A DNA stretch of 64,000 bases. Source: Alcaligenes pakistanensis. GTDB lineage: Bacteria > Pseudomonadota > Gammaproteobacteria > Burkholderiales > Burkholderiaceae_B. Below the pieces are notes generated by a model. It ran no database searches and was not told where the DNA came from. It was given only the letters and a program-made list of their open reading frames with translations. Shown piece after piece: positions 17,845-27,246 of this stretch (its first letter is position 1; each line of letters starts with the position of its first letter). The position numbers and the translations under genes are program-made. The DNA is taken from contig NZ_BMZN01000001.1 in NCBI RefSeq assembly GCF_014652815.1, positions 252,866-316,865 of the forward strand. The letters are read 5' to 3'.

Positions 17845-19155
17845 TTAGCGTGTAAAGACCGCAATCGATTCCACGTGCGCGGTATGCGGGAACATATTGA
17901 TCACGCCTGCCGACTCCAGGGTATAGCCGCCCTGATGGACCAACACACCAGCATCGCGCGCCAAGGTGCCGGGACTGCAAGATACATAAACCAGGCGCTC
18001 GGGACGTTCGTGCTTTTCCAACTGAGCCAAAGCGGTGGCGACGGCAAATGCACCATCGCGTGGCGGGTCGATCAACATGCGGTCGAAATGGCCCAGATCA
18101 CGCAACCACTGCACGTCCACCTCGAACAAGTTCAGCGTGGTGAATTTTGCCTTGTCTTGCAAATCGTGAGCCAACGCCGCTTCACTAGCGCGATCAGTCA
18201 AGGTGCTACTGCCTTCAATCCCTACCACCTCGGCGGCACGGCGTGCCAGTGGCAGGCTGAAATTACCCAGACCACAGAACAGGTCAGCCACGCGATGCTC
18301 GGGCTTGACGTCCAATAAGGTCAAGGCGCGCGAGATCAAGCTACGGTTGATGTCGTGGTTGACCTGGGTAAAGTCCGTGGGGCGGTAAGGCATACGCAGA
18401 TCGAACTCGGGCAAGGCATAGGCCAGCTTGTCTGCATCTTCACGCAGCAAAGGGTGTGCCGTTTCCGGGCCTTTAGGCTGCAACCACCAGCTGATATCGT
18501 GCTCTTGACCGAAGTCTTGCAAGCGCTGGATATCGTCGGTAGTTAGCGGCTCCATATGGCGCAGCGTCAAGGTGGTGATCTTGTCGCCCATTGCCAATTC
18601 AATCTGTGGCAAACGGTCGGGATGAGACAAACCTGCCAGACAGGAACGCAGCGGTCCCAGCAAAGCCGACACCTTGGCAGGCAACACCCGGCATTCGGTC
18701 ATGTCCACCACATAGCGACCATTCTTTTCCCGGAAACCCACCAGCACTCCGCCCTTTTTAGGGACGTAGCGCATAGAGAAACGGGCGCGGTAACGGTATC
18801 CCCAGTACGGGCCGTGCAAAGGAGCCAAAACCCGCCCTGGGCTGACCTTGCCAATATGACCCAGCGAATCTTCCAGCACGCGCTGCTTGACCGCGACTTG
18901 GGCGGAGGGTTCCAGGTGTTGCATGGCACAGCCACCACAGACACCAAAATTGGGACAGGGTGGCACAGCACGTTGAGACGAGGCTTTCAGCAAAGTCGTC
19001 ATACGAGCCTTATCGTATGAGTCCTTGGAGCGCACGGTCTCGGCCAGCACTTCTTCCCCTGGCAGAGCCCCTTCGACAAACACCACTTTGCCCTCTTTGT
19101 GGGCGACGCCGCGTCCTTCCAGATCCAGCGATTCAATAAACAATACGTCAGACAT
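17845..19155 (-). CDS. rlmD: 23S rRNA (uracil-1939-C5)-methyltransferase RlmD
   Basis: SAM-dependent methylation of U1939 in 23S rRNA. An N-terminal TRAM domain (about residues 1-58) is followed by an iron-sulfur cluster site (Cys67, Cys73 and Cys76 in [10 protein letters not shown], with a fourth Cys in MTECRVLP) and the methyltransferase domain with [14 protein letters not shown] and the catalytic [11 protein letters not shown] near the C-terminus. Length 436 from the ATG at 19155; a longer in-frame start at 19206 adds 17 residues that do not resemble the family. It follows nlpD on the same strand, separated by a terminator. Confidence 0.94.
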   Translation of the reverse strand: MSDVLFIESLDLEGRGVAHKEGKVVFVEGALPGEEVLAETVRSKDSYDKARMTTLLKASSQRAVPPCPNFGVCGGCAMQHLEPSAQVAVKQRVLEDSLGHIGKVSPGRVLAPLHGPYWGYRYRARFSMRYVPKKGGVLVGFREKNGRYVVDMTECRVLPAKVSALLGPLRSCLAGLSHPDRLPQIELAMGDKITTLTLRHMEPLTTDDIQRLQDFGQEHDISWWLQPKGPETAHPLLREDADKLAYALPEFDLRMPYRPTDFTQVNHDINRSLISRALTLLDVKPEHRVADLFCGLGNFSLPLARRAAEVVGIEGSSTLTDRASEAALAHDLQDKAKFTTLNLFEVDVQWLRDLGHFDRMLIDPPRDGAFAVATALAQLEKHERPERLVYVSCSPGTLARDAGVLVHQGGYTLESAGVINMFPHTAHVESIAVFTR

Positions 19156-19300
19156 TCGATAAAAACCTAAGTAAGCGCCCTGCCAGTCAAAGTGGCAAAG
19201 TTGCATGCCGCGAACGATGGCGAATCGCTGATTTTACAATGAGCATTCGGGACAGCGGGTAAAAACAAGAACCAGCCAAAACCTGAGCACCAGCGGGCAC

Positions 19301-19328
19301 AAAAAAAGCGGCCAGAAGCCGCTTTTTT
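19301..19328 (-). terminator. Terminator of the surE-pcm-nlpD operon
   Basis: AAAAAAAGCGGC-CAGAA-GCCGCTTTTTT: on the minus strand a GC stem followed by seven T, 18 bases after the nlpD stop. A-T symmetry means it could also act on the plus strand. Confidence 0.85.
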
Positions 19329-19346
19329 CGAGTCCAGATACCGTGC

Positions 19347-20171
19347 TTAACGCGTAGGCAGATACGAGATTGGGTTAACCGGCGTACCGGAGCGACGAAT
19401 CTCGAAGTGCAGTCGTGGCGACGTCGTGTCGGACTGACCCAGATCTGCAATGCGCTGACCTTTAGTCACTTGCTGGCCGGTTTTGACATGCAAAGTACTA
19501 TTGTGCGCATAGGCGGTAATAAAACCGTTGCTATGTCCCACCAAAACCATAGAGCCTAAACCACGCACACCGTTACCGGCGTACATAATCTTGCCATCCG
19601 CAGCGGCCACAACCGGATCACCGACCTTGCCTTCAATATCAATGCCCTTGGTCGAGGCATTGAAACCCTGAATGATCTTGCCGCTGGCTGGCCAGCCCCA
19701 GGCAATCAGAGCCGCATCACTGGCGCGTGGCGCAGAAACCGAGGTTTCTGTTTTAACTGGCGTTGCCGGGCTGACTGGCGAGGTCTGTGTACCACCACTG
19801 CTGACAGGGCGCGAAGTGGTCGCCGCCATCGAGGTGTTGCTATCCAGACGCAGAGTTTGACCCACTCGCAGCATGGAGGGATCAGTAATCTGGTTCAACT
19901 GGATCAGCGAGTTCACGTCCATGCCGTGCGCTTGTGCAATTTTGTAGAGCGTATCGCCCGGCCGTACCACGTAAGAACCGGTGGCACTGCTGACGCTGCC
20001 CGCCGCCGACGAAGAACTCAGGTCAGTGACTGGGGCACGCTCATTGCGGCTTGCACAACCAGCCAGCAGGGTACTGGTGACCACAGCCGCCACCAGGCAC
20101 TGACGGGGCGTCAAGAACCACTGTGTACCGGTGGAAGCAGCGGTTAACGGTAACCTGACTGCATGCTGCAT
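19347..20171 (-). CDS. nlpD: NlpD-like lipoprotein (LysM + degenerate LytM/M23)
   Basis: Outer membrane-anchored activator of a cell-division amidase (AmiC in E. coli). Signal peptide with lipobox LLAGC (Cys39), one LysM peptidoglycan-binding domain (about residues 67-109) and a C-terminal M23 domain (about 160-274). The first zinc-binding motif of active M23 peptidases (HxxxD) is replaced by STKGIDIEG without histidine, although HFEIR remains, so the domain is probably catalytically dead, as in NlpD/EnvC. AGGAG lies seven bases before the ATG at 20171. It follows pcm in the classic surE-pcm-nlpD order. No rpoS follows. Confidence 0.93.
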   Translation of the reverse strand: MQHAVRLPLTAASTGTQWFLTPRQCLVAAVVTSTLLAGCASRNERAPVTDLSSSSAAGSVSSATGSYVVRPGDTLYKIAQAHGMDVNSLIQLNQITDPSMLRVGQTLRLDSNTSMAATTSRPVSSGGTQTSPVSPATPVKTETSVSAPRASDAALIAWGWPASGKIIQGFNASTKGIDIEGKVGDPVVAAADGKIMYAGNGVRGLGSMVLVGHSNGFITAYAHNSTLHVKTGQQVTKGQRIADLGQSDTTSPRLHFEIRRSGTPVNPISYLPTR

Positions 20172-20194
20172 ATAAATCTCCTGAGAATATCTGA

Positions 20195-21019
20195 CTAAAT
20201 CTGGGTTCCGGCTCGCATCGGCACGAAGCGAACCGCATCAAGTTCTTCACGACGCCAAGTAGCCTGTCCGGTGCGTTCCACCAAAACCAGGCGCTGTTGT
20301 GTCGTACCTTCAGGGGCGATCAGTCTCCCCCCCAATGTTAATTGTTCCAATAAGGTTCTGGGAATGACCGGACCGGCTGCCGCCACAACAATAGCATCAT
20401 ACGGGGCCGCTGCTGGGTAACCTTGCATTCCGTCACCAAACATTATTCGAGCACGTTGCGACAGGCCTAATTGACGCATGTGGTCGCGTGCCATATCGCA
20501 TAATCCTTTGATGCGTTCTACCGCATACACTTCTTTGACCAATTGTGCCAAAACAGCGGCCTGATAACCACATCCTGCCCCAACTTCCAAGACTTTATTC
20601 GGTACTTTTTGGTCACACACCAGGCTGATCATATGAGCCACCACCCAAGGCTGGGAGATGGTCTGCGCAAAGCCGATCGGCAAGGCATCATCTTCATAAG
20701 CCCGACTGGCCAAACCCTGGTCCACGAACTGATGGCGCGGCACCATTTGCATGGCGGCCAGCACGCGTTCATCGCTGATTCCCTGTCGGCGCAAGCGCTC
20801 GATCATCATGCCACGCGAGCGTTCCGAGTTCAAACCCAGATTGACACTTGTTGACACTTGCGGTGACAAAGCGGCCGACGGTGTCGGTTGTAACTGACCT
20901 CGTTGCACAATACGCGTATTGCTATTGCTGGCAGACAGGCCACTGCCCAGGCTGGATTTACCAAACCGGTTCTGTGTACCGTCCGCGAACGGATAGCGCT
21001 TGCCTGGTTTACTTGTCAT
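20195..21019 (-). CDS. pcm: Protein-L-isoaspartate O-methyltransferase
   Basis: Repairs isoaspartyl residues in aged proteins with SAM; cytosolic. The core (about residues 75-272) has the isoaspartate loop [17 protein letters not shown] and the SAM motif [16 protein letters not shown]. An extra N-terminal stretch of about 70 residues, rich in Ser, Asn and Gln, has no recognisable domain and makes the protein (274 residues) longer than E. coli Pcm (about 208). Such extensions are seen in beta-proteobacterial Pcm. The ATG at 21019 overlaps the surE stop (ATGA), showing translational coupling. Confidence 0.94.
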   Translation of the reverse strand: MTSKPGKRYPFADGTQNRFGKSSLGSGLSASNSNTRIVQRGQLQPTPSAALSPQVSTSVNLGLNSERSRGMMIERLRRQGISDERVLAAMQMVPRHQFVDQGLASRAYEDDALPIGFAQTISQPWVVAHMISLVCDQKVPNKVLEVGAGCGYQAAVLAQLVKEVYAVERIKGLCDMARDHMRQLGLSQRARIMFGDGMQGYPAAAPYDAIVVAAAGPVIPRTLLEQLTLGGRLIAPEGTTQQRLVLVERTGQATWRREELDAVRFVPMRAGTQI

Positions 21020-21756
21020 TGCACCCAATCCCGCAAGCCCGCCAGTTGCTCGTGATGGGTCAAATCCGCCCGCAAAGGGGTAATCGACACAGCACCACTG
21101 TCAACCGCTCCAAAATCTGTTCCCTGCTCGCTGTCAGATACGCCCCCCACGCGGCCAATCCAATACACCGGTTCTCCATAAGGCGTCTGACTTTTCACAA
21201 CCGGCTCAGAGGGATGACGCTTGCCCAGGCGAGTGACTTGCATCCCTTTCAAGGCCTCGTAAGGCAAACAAGGAATATTCACGTTGAGCAAGGTATTGGC
21301 AGCCAGCGGCTGCTTCTGACAACGCTGCACCAATTCACGCGCCACACGGGCCGCACTGTCCAGATTCTTCCAACCGCGCTCGATCAAGGAAAAGGCAATT
21401 GCGGGAATACCAAACAAATGGCCTTCCATCGCTGCTGCCACCGTACCCGAATACAAGGTATCGTCACCCATATTGGCGCCGTTATTAATGCCCGAGACAA
21501 TCAGGTCCGGACGAAAATCCAGCAAACCCGTCAAGGCCACGTGCACACAATCGGACGGTGTACCATTAACAAAATAAAAACCATTGCTGGCTTGGCGCAG
21601 TGACAAAGGACGGTTCAAGGTCAGGGAGTTACTGGCACCACTGCAATTGGTCTCGGGTGCAATGACCGTCAGCTCGCCCAGTCCGTGCAAGGCTTCATAC
21701 AAAGCCTCAATACCGGCTGCTGTATAGCCATCATCGTTAGAGACCAGAATACGCAT
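21016..21756 (-). CDS. surE: 5'/3'-nucleotidase SurE
   Basis: Metal-dependent nucleoside monophosphate phosphatase (survival protein). The N-terminal metal site SNDDG (Asp8, Asp9) and [14 protein letters not shown] (about residues 35-48), plus [22 protein letters not shown], are the SurE signatures. Length 246 is normal. First gene of the surE-pcm-nlpD operon and divergent from plsY. Confidence 0.95.
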   Translation of the reverse strand: MRILVSNDDGYTAAGIEALYEALHGLGELTVIAPETNCSGASNSLTLNRPLSLRQASNGFYFVNGTPSDCVHVALTGLLDFRPDLIVSGINNGANMGDDTLYSGTVAAAMEGHLFGIPAIAFSLIERGWKNLDSAARVARELVQRCQKQPLAANTLLNVNIPCLPYEALKGMQVTRLGKRHPSEPVVKSQTPYGEPVYWIGRVGGVSDSEQGTDFGAVDSGAVSITPLRADLTHHEQLAGLRDWVQ

Positions 21757-21870
21757 GCTGTACTTTCCGTTAAAAATCTAAGCGGGGTAGCAAATTGTAC
21801 CCGCTGCCTTTGGTATTTTGCTGCAAGGCCGGTAGAATCCGCGCAACAATAATTGTGGAGCTCAATCCTC

Positions 21871-22512
21871 ATGAACGCCGTTTCTTTCGCTGTGGCTGCC
21901 CCGCTTGTCGCCCTCTTGTCCTACTTACTGGGATCACTGCCGTTTGCTGTAATCGTCAGCAAGATCATGGGCTTGCAAGACCCGAGAACCTTTGGTTCGA
22001 AAAACCCGGGAGCCACTAATGTACTACGTAGCGGCAATAAAAAAGCAGCCATTCTGACCTTGCTGGGCGATGCCTTCAAAGGCTGGCTGGCTGTCTTTCT
22101 AACCCAACAGGCCATCAGCAACTGGGGCTGGGCCCCTGCCTTGCTGGGCATCAGCGCTTTCTTTGCCTTTCTGGGCCATCTGTACCCGGTCTTTTTGGGC
22201 TTTAAAGGTGGCAAAGGTGTCGCGACTGCAATGGGCGTCATCCTGGCCCTGCTGCCCTGGCTGGCACTGGCAACCGCTGCCACATGGCTGATTATTGCCT
22301 ATGTCAGCCGCTACTCTTCTCTGGCCGCCATTATCAGTGCCATTTTCGTTCCCTTGTATTACCTGCTCGGTGCCAAGGTGGTCTGGCCCATGAATGTCTC
22401 GATTGCAACCGCCCTGATCCTGATCAGCGCCTTTTTACTATGGCGTCACCAGGAGAACATCCGTCGCCTGATGACCGGCAAGGAAAGCAAGGTCGGCGCC
22501 AAGAAAAAATAA
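21871..22512 (+). CDS. plsY: Glycerol-3-phosphate acyltransferase PlsY
   Basis: Integral membrane enzyme that acylates glycerol-3-phosphate from acyl phosphate, the first step of phospholipid synthesis. 213 residues with about five membrane segments. It shows the PlsY motifs [48 protein letters not shown] and [10 protein letters not shown]. The ATG at 21871 is preceded by GTGGAG ten bases upstream. It converges with tsaD, the two stops being only three bases apart. Confidence 0.95.
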   Translation: MNAVSFAVAAPLVALLSYLLGSLPFAVIVSKIMGLQDPRTFGSKNPGATNVLRSGNKKAAILTLLGDAFKGWLAVFLTQQAISNWGWAPALLGISAFFAFLGHLYPVFLGFKGGKGVATAMGVILALLPWLALATAATWLIIAYVSRYSSLAAIISAIFVPLYYLLGAKVVWPMNVSIATALILISAFLLWRHQENIRRLMTGKESKVGAKKK

Positions 22513-22515
22513 GTC

Positions 22516-23574
22516 TTAAACGTCTTGCTGGGAAACAGGCTGATTGACGCAGGCCAAATCCCAGCGAGGCCGGATGGCAAAGCCATGCTGGCTATTATCC
22601 AGCTCCACCAGACCATGCTTGACCCGCATGGCCGCCGCAAACGCAATCATGGCACCGTTATCGGTACAGAACTCCAGCGGCGGGAAGAACACCTCCCCTT
22701 TCAGACGCGCCAAGGCTTTTTGTAAATGAGCCCGCAAGTGGCGGTTGGCTCCCACCCCCCCGGCCACAACAAGCCGCTTCAAGCCGGTTTGCTTCAAGGC
22801 TTTGATAGCCTTGACAGCCAGTACATCCACAATGGCAGCCTCGGTTGCCGCGGCCAGATCCGCCCGCTGTTGCTCCGTGATACCACCCTCTTGTGCCTCC
22901 AGTTTGCGCAAACGTGTCAGCACCGCAGTTTTCAAACCACTGAAGCTGAAGTCCAGATCCTTGCTGTGCAGCATAGGACGTGGCAAATCGTACACGCTGG
23001 GGTCGCCTTGCTCGGCCAGACGCGACAAGGCTGGGCCACCGGGGTAGCCCAGGCCCATCAGCTTGGCGCTCTTATCAAAGGCCTCACCCGCCGCATCGTC
23101 CAGGGTTTCGCCCAAGAGTTCGTACTGACCCACACCGTCCACCCGCATCAGCTGGGTGTGACCGCCCGACACCAGCAAAGCCACAAAGGGAAACTCCGGG
23201 CGAGGCTCGGCCAACAAGGGAGACAACAAATGGCCTTCCAGGTGATGGATGGCAATGGTTGGTTTTTTCAGTGACCAGGCAATGGCCTGTGCCACACTGG
23301 CGCCCACCAACAAAGCCCCAGCCAAACCAGGGCCAGCGGTGTAGGCAATGGCGTCGACCTGTTCCAGCTGCATATTGCAAGAAGCCAACACCTGGCGCGT
23401 CAAAGGCAACACCCGGCGGATATGGTCGCGGGAGGCCAATTCAGGCACAACCCCACCGTACTCACGGTGCATGGCGATCTGACTGTGCAGGGCATGGGCC
23501 AACAAGCCCTGTTCCGTGCTGACCAGCGCAACGCCGGTTTCATCGCAGGAACTTTCAAATCCAAGAATATTCAT
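22516..23574 (-). CDS. tsaD: tRNA N6-threonylcarbamoyladenosine transferase TsaD
   Basis: Catalytic subunit for t6A37 formation in tRNAs that read ANN codons. ASKHA fold with the start [18 protein letters not shown], the metal-binding pair His111 and His115 ([10 protein letters not shown]), [11 protein letters not shown] and the C-terminal [11 protein letters not shown]. Length 352 is slightly longer than E. coli TsaD (337) owing to the C-terminal tail. Essential in most bacteria. Confidence 0.96.
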   Translation of the reverse strand: MNILGFESSCDETGVALVSTEQGLLAHALHSQIAMHREYGGVVPELASRDHIRRVLPLTRQVLASCNMQLEQVDAIAYTAGPGLAGALLVGASVAQAIAWSLKKPTIAIHHLEGHLLSPLLAEPRPEFPFVALLVSGGHTQLMRVDGVGQYELLGETLDDAAGEAFDKSAKLMGLGYPGGPALSRLAEQGDPSVYDLPRPMLHSKDLDFSFSGLKTAVLTRLRKLEAQEGGITEQQRADLAAATEAAIVDVLAVKAIKALKQTGLKRLVVAGGVGANRHLRAHLQKALARLKGEVFFPPLEFCTDNGAMIAFAAAMRVKHGLVELDNSQHGFAIRPRWDLACVNQPVSQQDV

Positions 23575-23761
23575 GCCGCTATTTTAGCCTGCTGTATTGG
23601 GGAAAATAGGAATTTATCCCCACAGCGGATTAAGCTGATAGTGTCTCAGTTGTGCCGATACATCGCGATAAAGGGGGGCGACGCAGTGGCACAGTCGTGG
23701 TTAAAATCCCGCATCACTATTTTCACGCTCCGATCGCCTAATAATCACAAGGAGGCAGCCC

Positions 23762-25054
23762 ATGTTTGAACGTCTCTTCAAACTCTCTGAGCATGGCACC
23801 AACGTTCGTACCGAGGTCCTGGCAGGTATTACCACCTTCCTGACCATGTCCTACATTATTTTTGTGAATCCAGACATCCTGTCTTCAACCGGGATGGATC
23901 GCAATGCCATCTTTGTGGCCACATGTCTGGCCGCCGCTCTGGGCACCTTCATCATGGCCTTCGTGGCCAACTGGCCTATTGGCATGGCGCCGGGCATGGG
24001 GCTGAACGCCTTTTTTGCCTTCACCGTCGTCGCCTCCCTGGGCTACACCTGGCAGCAAGCACTGGGCGCGGTCTTTATTTCGGGGGTGATCTTTCTGATC
24101 CTGACGGTGACCGGCATCCGGTCCTGGCTGATTAAGGGCATTCCCAAATCGCTGCAAAGCGCAATTGCTGCCGGTATCGGCATGTTCCTGGGCCTGATCG
24201 CCCTGATGAACTCCGGTATTGTGGTGGCTCACCCCGCCACCAAGATCGGCCTGGGCGATTTGACCCAGCCTGCCGCTCTGTATGCCATTCTGGGCTTTTT
24301 CATTATTGCCGCCCTGGACGCCTTGAAAGTGCGCGGTGCCATTCTGATCGGCATTCTGGCAGTGACCATTCTGTCCATGCTGACAGGACACAGCCAGTTC
24401 GCAGGTGTTGTCTCCACGCCCCCTTCCTTGATGCCCACCTTTATGCAACTGGACATCATGGGTGCCTTGCACACCGGCTTTGTCCACGTGATTCTGGTCC
24501 TGGTGCTGGTGGAGGTGTTTGACGCGACCGGCACCATGATCGGGGTTGCCAAGCGTGCCCGCCTGATCGAAGAAGGCAAGCCCAACCGTCTGGGCCGCGC
24601 CCTCTTGGCTGACAGCACCGCGATTGTGGCCGGCTCCATGCTGGGTACCAGCAGCACCACGGCCTATGTGGAAAGCGCCTCGGGCGTGCAAGCTGGTGGC
24701 CGTACCGGTCTGACGGCCCTGACCATTGGCGTACTGTTCCTGCTGGCCCTGTTCTTCTCGCCGCTGGCCGCCACCGTTCCCGGTTACGCCACAGCACCTG
24801 CCCTGCTGTACGTGGCTTGCTTGATGATGCGCGAGATCACCGAAGTGAAATGGGACGATATGACCGAGGCCGTGCCTGCTGCCCTGGCTGCCTTCACCAT
24901 GCCCTTCACCTACTCGATTGCCAATGGTCTGGCCTTTGGTTTTATCAGCTACGTCATCCTGAAATTGACCACTGGCCGCTGGCGCAGTATTCACCTGGCC
25001 ACGCTGATTGTGGCGATCTTGTTCGTCATCAAGTACGCAATCGCTACTGAATGA
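23762..25054 (+). CDS. NCS2-family purine permease (AzgA-like)
   Basis: Proton-coupled uptake of adenine, guanine or hypoxanthine across the inner membrane. About 12-14 hydrophobic segments in 430 residues. Family hallmarks are EVLAGITTFLTMSYIIFVNP at the N-terminus, APGMGLNAFFAF, VEVFDATGTMIGVA and GTSSTTAYVESASGVQAGGRTGL. These match the AzgA/GhxP branch (COG2252). AAGGAGG is nine bases before the ATG. The 187 bases upstream were checked for a purine riboswitch core and none was seen. A terminator follows 73 bases after the stop. Confidence 0.93.
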   Translation: MFERLFKLSEHGTNVRTEVLAGITTFLTMSYIIFVNPDILSSTGMDRNAIFVATCLAAALGTFIMAFVANWPIGMAPGMGLNAFFAFTVVASLGYTWQQALGAVFISGVIFLILTVTGIRSWLIKGIPKSLQSAIAAGIGMFLGLIALMNSGIVVAHPATKIGLGDLTQPAALYAILGFFIIAALDALKVRGAILIGILAVTILSMLTGHSQFAGVVSTPPSLMPTFMQLDIMGALHTGFVHVILVLVLVEVFDATGTMIGVAKRARLIEEGKPNRLGRALLADSTAIVAGSMLGTSSTTAYVESASGVQAGGRTGLTALTIGVLFLLALFFSPLAATVPGYATAPALLYVACLMMREITEVKWDDMTEAVPAALAAFTMPFTYSIANGLAFGFISYVILKLTTGRWRSIHLATLIVAILFVIKYAIATE

Positions 25055-25126
25055 AAAACCCGGCGTCAGATTCGTTTGGCGCTTTAGCGCTGTCTTGAAA
25101 ACGAGTACACTAATTGCATGTTTAAC

Positions 25127-25158
25127 AAAGCGGCTGAGCATTATCAGCCGCTTTTTTA
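25127..25158 (+). terminator. Terminator of the purine permease gene
   Basis: AAAGCGGCTGA-GCATTA-TCAGCCGCTTTTTT, an 11-base-pair stem followed by T6. It lies just upstream of the thioredoxin ribosome site and so excludes the longer thioredoxin start at 25118. Confidence 0.9.
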
Positions 25159-25174
25159 TTGCGGAGGCTCCCCC

Positions 25175-25555
25175 ATGAGCATCGTCGAACTTAACGAAGC
25201 AACATTCCAGGCTGCGGTAGAAGGCGGCAAGCCCCTGATCATCGATTTCTGGGCTCCTTGGTGCGGCCCATGCCGCCAATTTGCCCCCGTCTTTGACGCG
25301 GCAGCGGCCAAACACCCAGAGGTAACCTTTGCCAAGGTCAATACCGAAGAAGAGCAGGAACTGAGCGCAGGCCTACGCATTCGTTCCATTCCTACACTGA
25401 TGGTGTTCCGTGACAACGTCTTGCTGTTCTCGCAAGCCGGTGCGCTGTCCGCTTCCCAGCTGGACGAATTGATCGAGCAAGTCCAGGCTGTGGACATGGA
25501 AAAGGTTCACGCCGAAATTGCTGCTCAGCAAAATCAGGCCCCTGATCAGGCTTAA
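25175..25555 (+). CDS. Thioredoxin family protein
   Basis: Small dithiol redox protein, 126 residues, cytosolic. WAPWCGPCRQ carries the active-site cysteines Cys30 and Cys33, and the cis-proline is in RSIPTLMVFRDN (about residue 71). The C-terminal tail (EKVHAEIAAQQNQAPDQA) extends beyond the usual thioredoxin fold by about 15 residues. The ATG at 25175 has GGAGG eight bases upstream. A single-gene unit bounded by terminators on both sides. Confidence 0.94.
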   Translation: MSIVELNEATFQAAVEGGKPLIIDFWAPWCGPCRQFAPVFDAAAAKHPEVTFAKVNTEEEQELSAGLRIRSIPTLMVFRDNVLLFSQAGALSASQLDELIEQVQAVDMEKVHAEIAAQQNQAPDQA

Positions 25556-25568
25556 TTGCCCCGATCAT

Positions 25569-25603
25569 AAAAAACGCCAGACGATTTGTCTGGCGTTTTT
25601 TTT
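25569..25603. terminator. Bidirectional terminator between thioredoxin and DUF2024 genes
   Basis: AAAAAACGCCAGAC-GATTT-GTCTGGCGTTTTTT, a 14-base perfect stem with A and T runs; it sits between two convergent genes. Confidence 0.9.
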
Positions 25604-25615
25604 GCCTGAATATAC

Positions 25616-25879
25616 TTACTCGCAGTTTTCCAGCTCGATAATCGCAAAGCCGCTGCGTTTGATTTCGTTCTCTACAGGTGCCGAAGCCATTTCGGTATGA
25701 CAGAAGCGGCATTCGCGCGAGCTGAAACTTTCTACATTCACCCCCTTGGCGGCTAAGTAGCGCTGACCATAACCCAATACCTGGTCGAGATCCTTGGCCT
25801 CATCATTGACCAAAATATCAAAGTGCATGCGACGTCCATCGGGACGCACTACGTAAGTATCAAACACCGCAATCTTCAT
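25616..25879 (-). CDS. DUF2024 family protein
   Basis: Small soluble protein (87 residues) of unknown function. MKIAVFDTYVVRPDGRRMHFDIL and the RECRFCHTE motif (Cys57, Cys60, His61) are the family's conserved elements. The CxxCH cluster could bind a metal, but no function is established. It converges on the thioredoxin gene, and a CPGC-type thioredoxin-like gene lies 24 bases upstream on the same strand, so the two are probably co-transcribed. Confidence 0.88.
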   Translation of the reverse strand: MKIAVFDTYVVRPDGRRMHFDILVNDEAKDLDQVLGYGQRYLAAKGVNVESFSSRECRFCHTEMASAPVENEIKRSGFAIIELENCE

Positions 25880-25903
25880 GACAGACCCTTTTCAGCAAAA
25901 AAC

Positions 25904-26446
25904 TTAATAGGTGCACGTAGGCCCACAAGCCTGCGTGCCGTCCTGGTCCACAGCAGCTTGCGCTGCTCCCGTGTTCGTATCCTGCCTGCTTGCCTGCTGC
26001 GCGATCAGTTGGCCTACAAAGGCGCCCAGGCGCAAATCATCCAGATGGCCTAACTCCTTCAAAGCCAGGTTGCCGTCCCGATCAAAAATAATGGTGGATG
26101 GTGTGCCGCCCAACCCCCACTCTTTCATGGTGCGCGGCAATGGGCCGCTCTCGCAGGCCTGATCAATGGCAATGGGGAAATTCAGTCGATATTCATGCGC
26201 AAAAGCCTGCAGCGCTGCGGGGCCCATCACTTCGTGGTGCTCGAACACGCTGTGTAGACCAATAATGCGCAGATCATCACGCGAAAATAGCGTATCCAGC
26301 TTCTTGGCCTGCGGCAGGCTATTAATGACACAGCCCGGACAGAACATTTGAAAAGCGGTGACTACCACCACACGCCCTCGTAACGACGCCAAGCTTAATG
26401 GCGCGGCCGTATTCAGCCACTGACTGGCATAGATCTCGTAGGACAT
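25904..26446 (-). CDS. Thioredoxin-fold protein, TlpA/peroxiredoxin-like
   Basis: Soluble redoxin of 180 residues without a signal peptide. The redox motif is CPGC (Cys36, Cys39 in FQMFCPGCVINSLP). GLHSVFEHHEVM and LGGTPSTIIFDRDGNL (cis-Pro loop) fit the AhpC/TSA-TlpA fold. The last residues, ACGPTCTY, hold an extra pair of cysteines separated by three residues, which is unusual and could form a resolving or metal-binding site. The partner and the substrate are unknown. It is upstream of, and probably in an operon with, the DUF2024 gene. Confidence 0.85.
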   Translation of the reverse strand: MSYEIYASQWLNTAAPLSLASLRGRVVVVTAFQMFCPGCVINSLPQAKKLDTLFSRDDLRIIGLHSVFEHHEVMGPAALQAFAHEYRLNFPIAIDQACESGPLPRTMKEWGLGGTPSTIIFDRDGNLALKELGHLDDLRLGAFVGQLIAQQASRQDTNTGAAQAAVDQDGTQACGPTCTY

Positions 26447-26641
26447 GGCATACCACCCTCAATGCTGAGCAAACCCGGTCATACCCGCAGGTTTAAACCG
26501 GATTCAGAACGAATCAAAGATATATAGTATGACGATGGAATGGACGACACAGAGGGACTATCGTCTGAAAAAGATACCCTATCGTCCTGACAATGGCAGC
26601 AAACCGGATAGATTCGTGCAGGTGTATTGCAGAGCGTCTGC

Positions 26642-27238
26642 CTACGCTTGCTCCACGGGCTCACATTCGCCCTGGCCGCGCGTCATATTGATAAAAGATT
26701 GCTGAAAGTCGGTCTTGTGCTGGACAGGTAAATTCAACACCCAGCGCACCCCTTCGGCATCGAATTGCTCGTCTTGGACCTGAACGCCAAAGCTCTCGAA
26801 ACGGGATTGAATCAGGGCCAAATCCGCAAAGGAACAGCGGCAGCGTAAGGTGGCCATTGGAATCAATTCCAGCTTGTCCGCCAGACGCAGACACTGAGCT
26901 GCTACGCCCCCATAGGCACGCACCAAACCGCCTGTGCCTAATTTAACGCCGCCAAACCAGCGAATCACCAGCACGGCGACCCGGTCGCAGTCCTGGCCTT
27001 CTATGGCTTGCAAAATAGGCCGCCCGGCAGTGCCGCCGGGCTCGCCATCATCATTAAAGCGGTATTCTGCCCCGATCTTGTAGGCCCAGCAATTATGCGT
27101 GGCTTCGGGGACGCCCTTAGCTTGAAAGAAAGCCAAGGCCTGACTGGCACTGTCTACTGGCGCAGCCAGTGCCAGAAAGCGGCTTTTTTTGATGTCCTGC
27201 TCAAAGCTGGTGGGCTCACGCAGGGTAAAGACGGCCAC
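26642..27238 (-). CDS. YigZ/IMPACT family protein
   Basis: Cytosolic protein of 198 residues. The N-terminal UPF0029 domain has SRFLALAAPVDS, HNCWAYKIG, FNDDGEPGGTAGRPIL and RWFGGVKLGTGGLVRAYGG, which are diagnostic. A C-terminal DUF1949 domain follows. The eukaryotic relative IMPACT regulates translation through Gcn1, but the bacterial role is not settled. It lies eight bases after the ABC-F gene ybiT on the same strand, fitting a translation-related role. The 195 bases after it (26447-26641) show no gene. Confidence 0.92.
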   Translation of the reverse strand: MAVFTLREPTSFEQDIKKSRFLALAAPVDSASQALAFFQAKGVPEATHNCWAYKIGAEYRFNDDGEPGGTAGRPILQAIEGQDCDRVAVLVIRWFGGVKLGTGGLVRAYGGVAAQCLRLADKLELIPMATLRCRCSFADLALIQSRFESFGVQVQDEQFDAEGVRWVLNLPVQHKTDFQQSFINMTRGQGECEPVEQA

Positions 27239-27246
27239 CGCTAGCC

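Noticed and set aside
23575-23761. Possible purine riboswitch upstream of the purine permease
   Set aside because: No three-way junction core with the conserved loops was seen.
25118-25174. Upstream extension of the thioredoxin frame
   Set aside because: It runs through the terminator hairpin of the previous gene and lacks a ribosome site; the ATG at 25175 has GGAGG.
23885-25315. Open frame of 476 codons antisense to the purine permease
   Set aside because: Gln/His/Gly-rich low-complexity product, a shadow of the GC-rich permease codons; the permease on the plus strand is clearly real.
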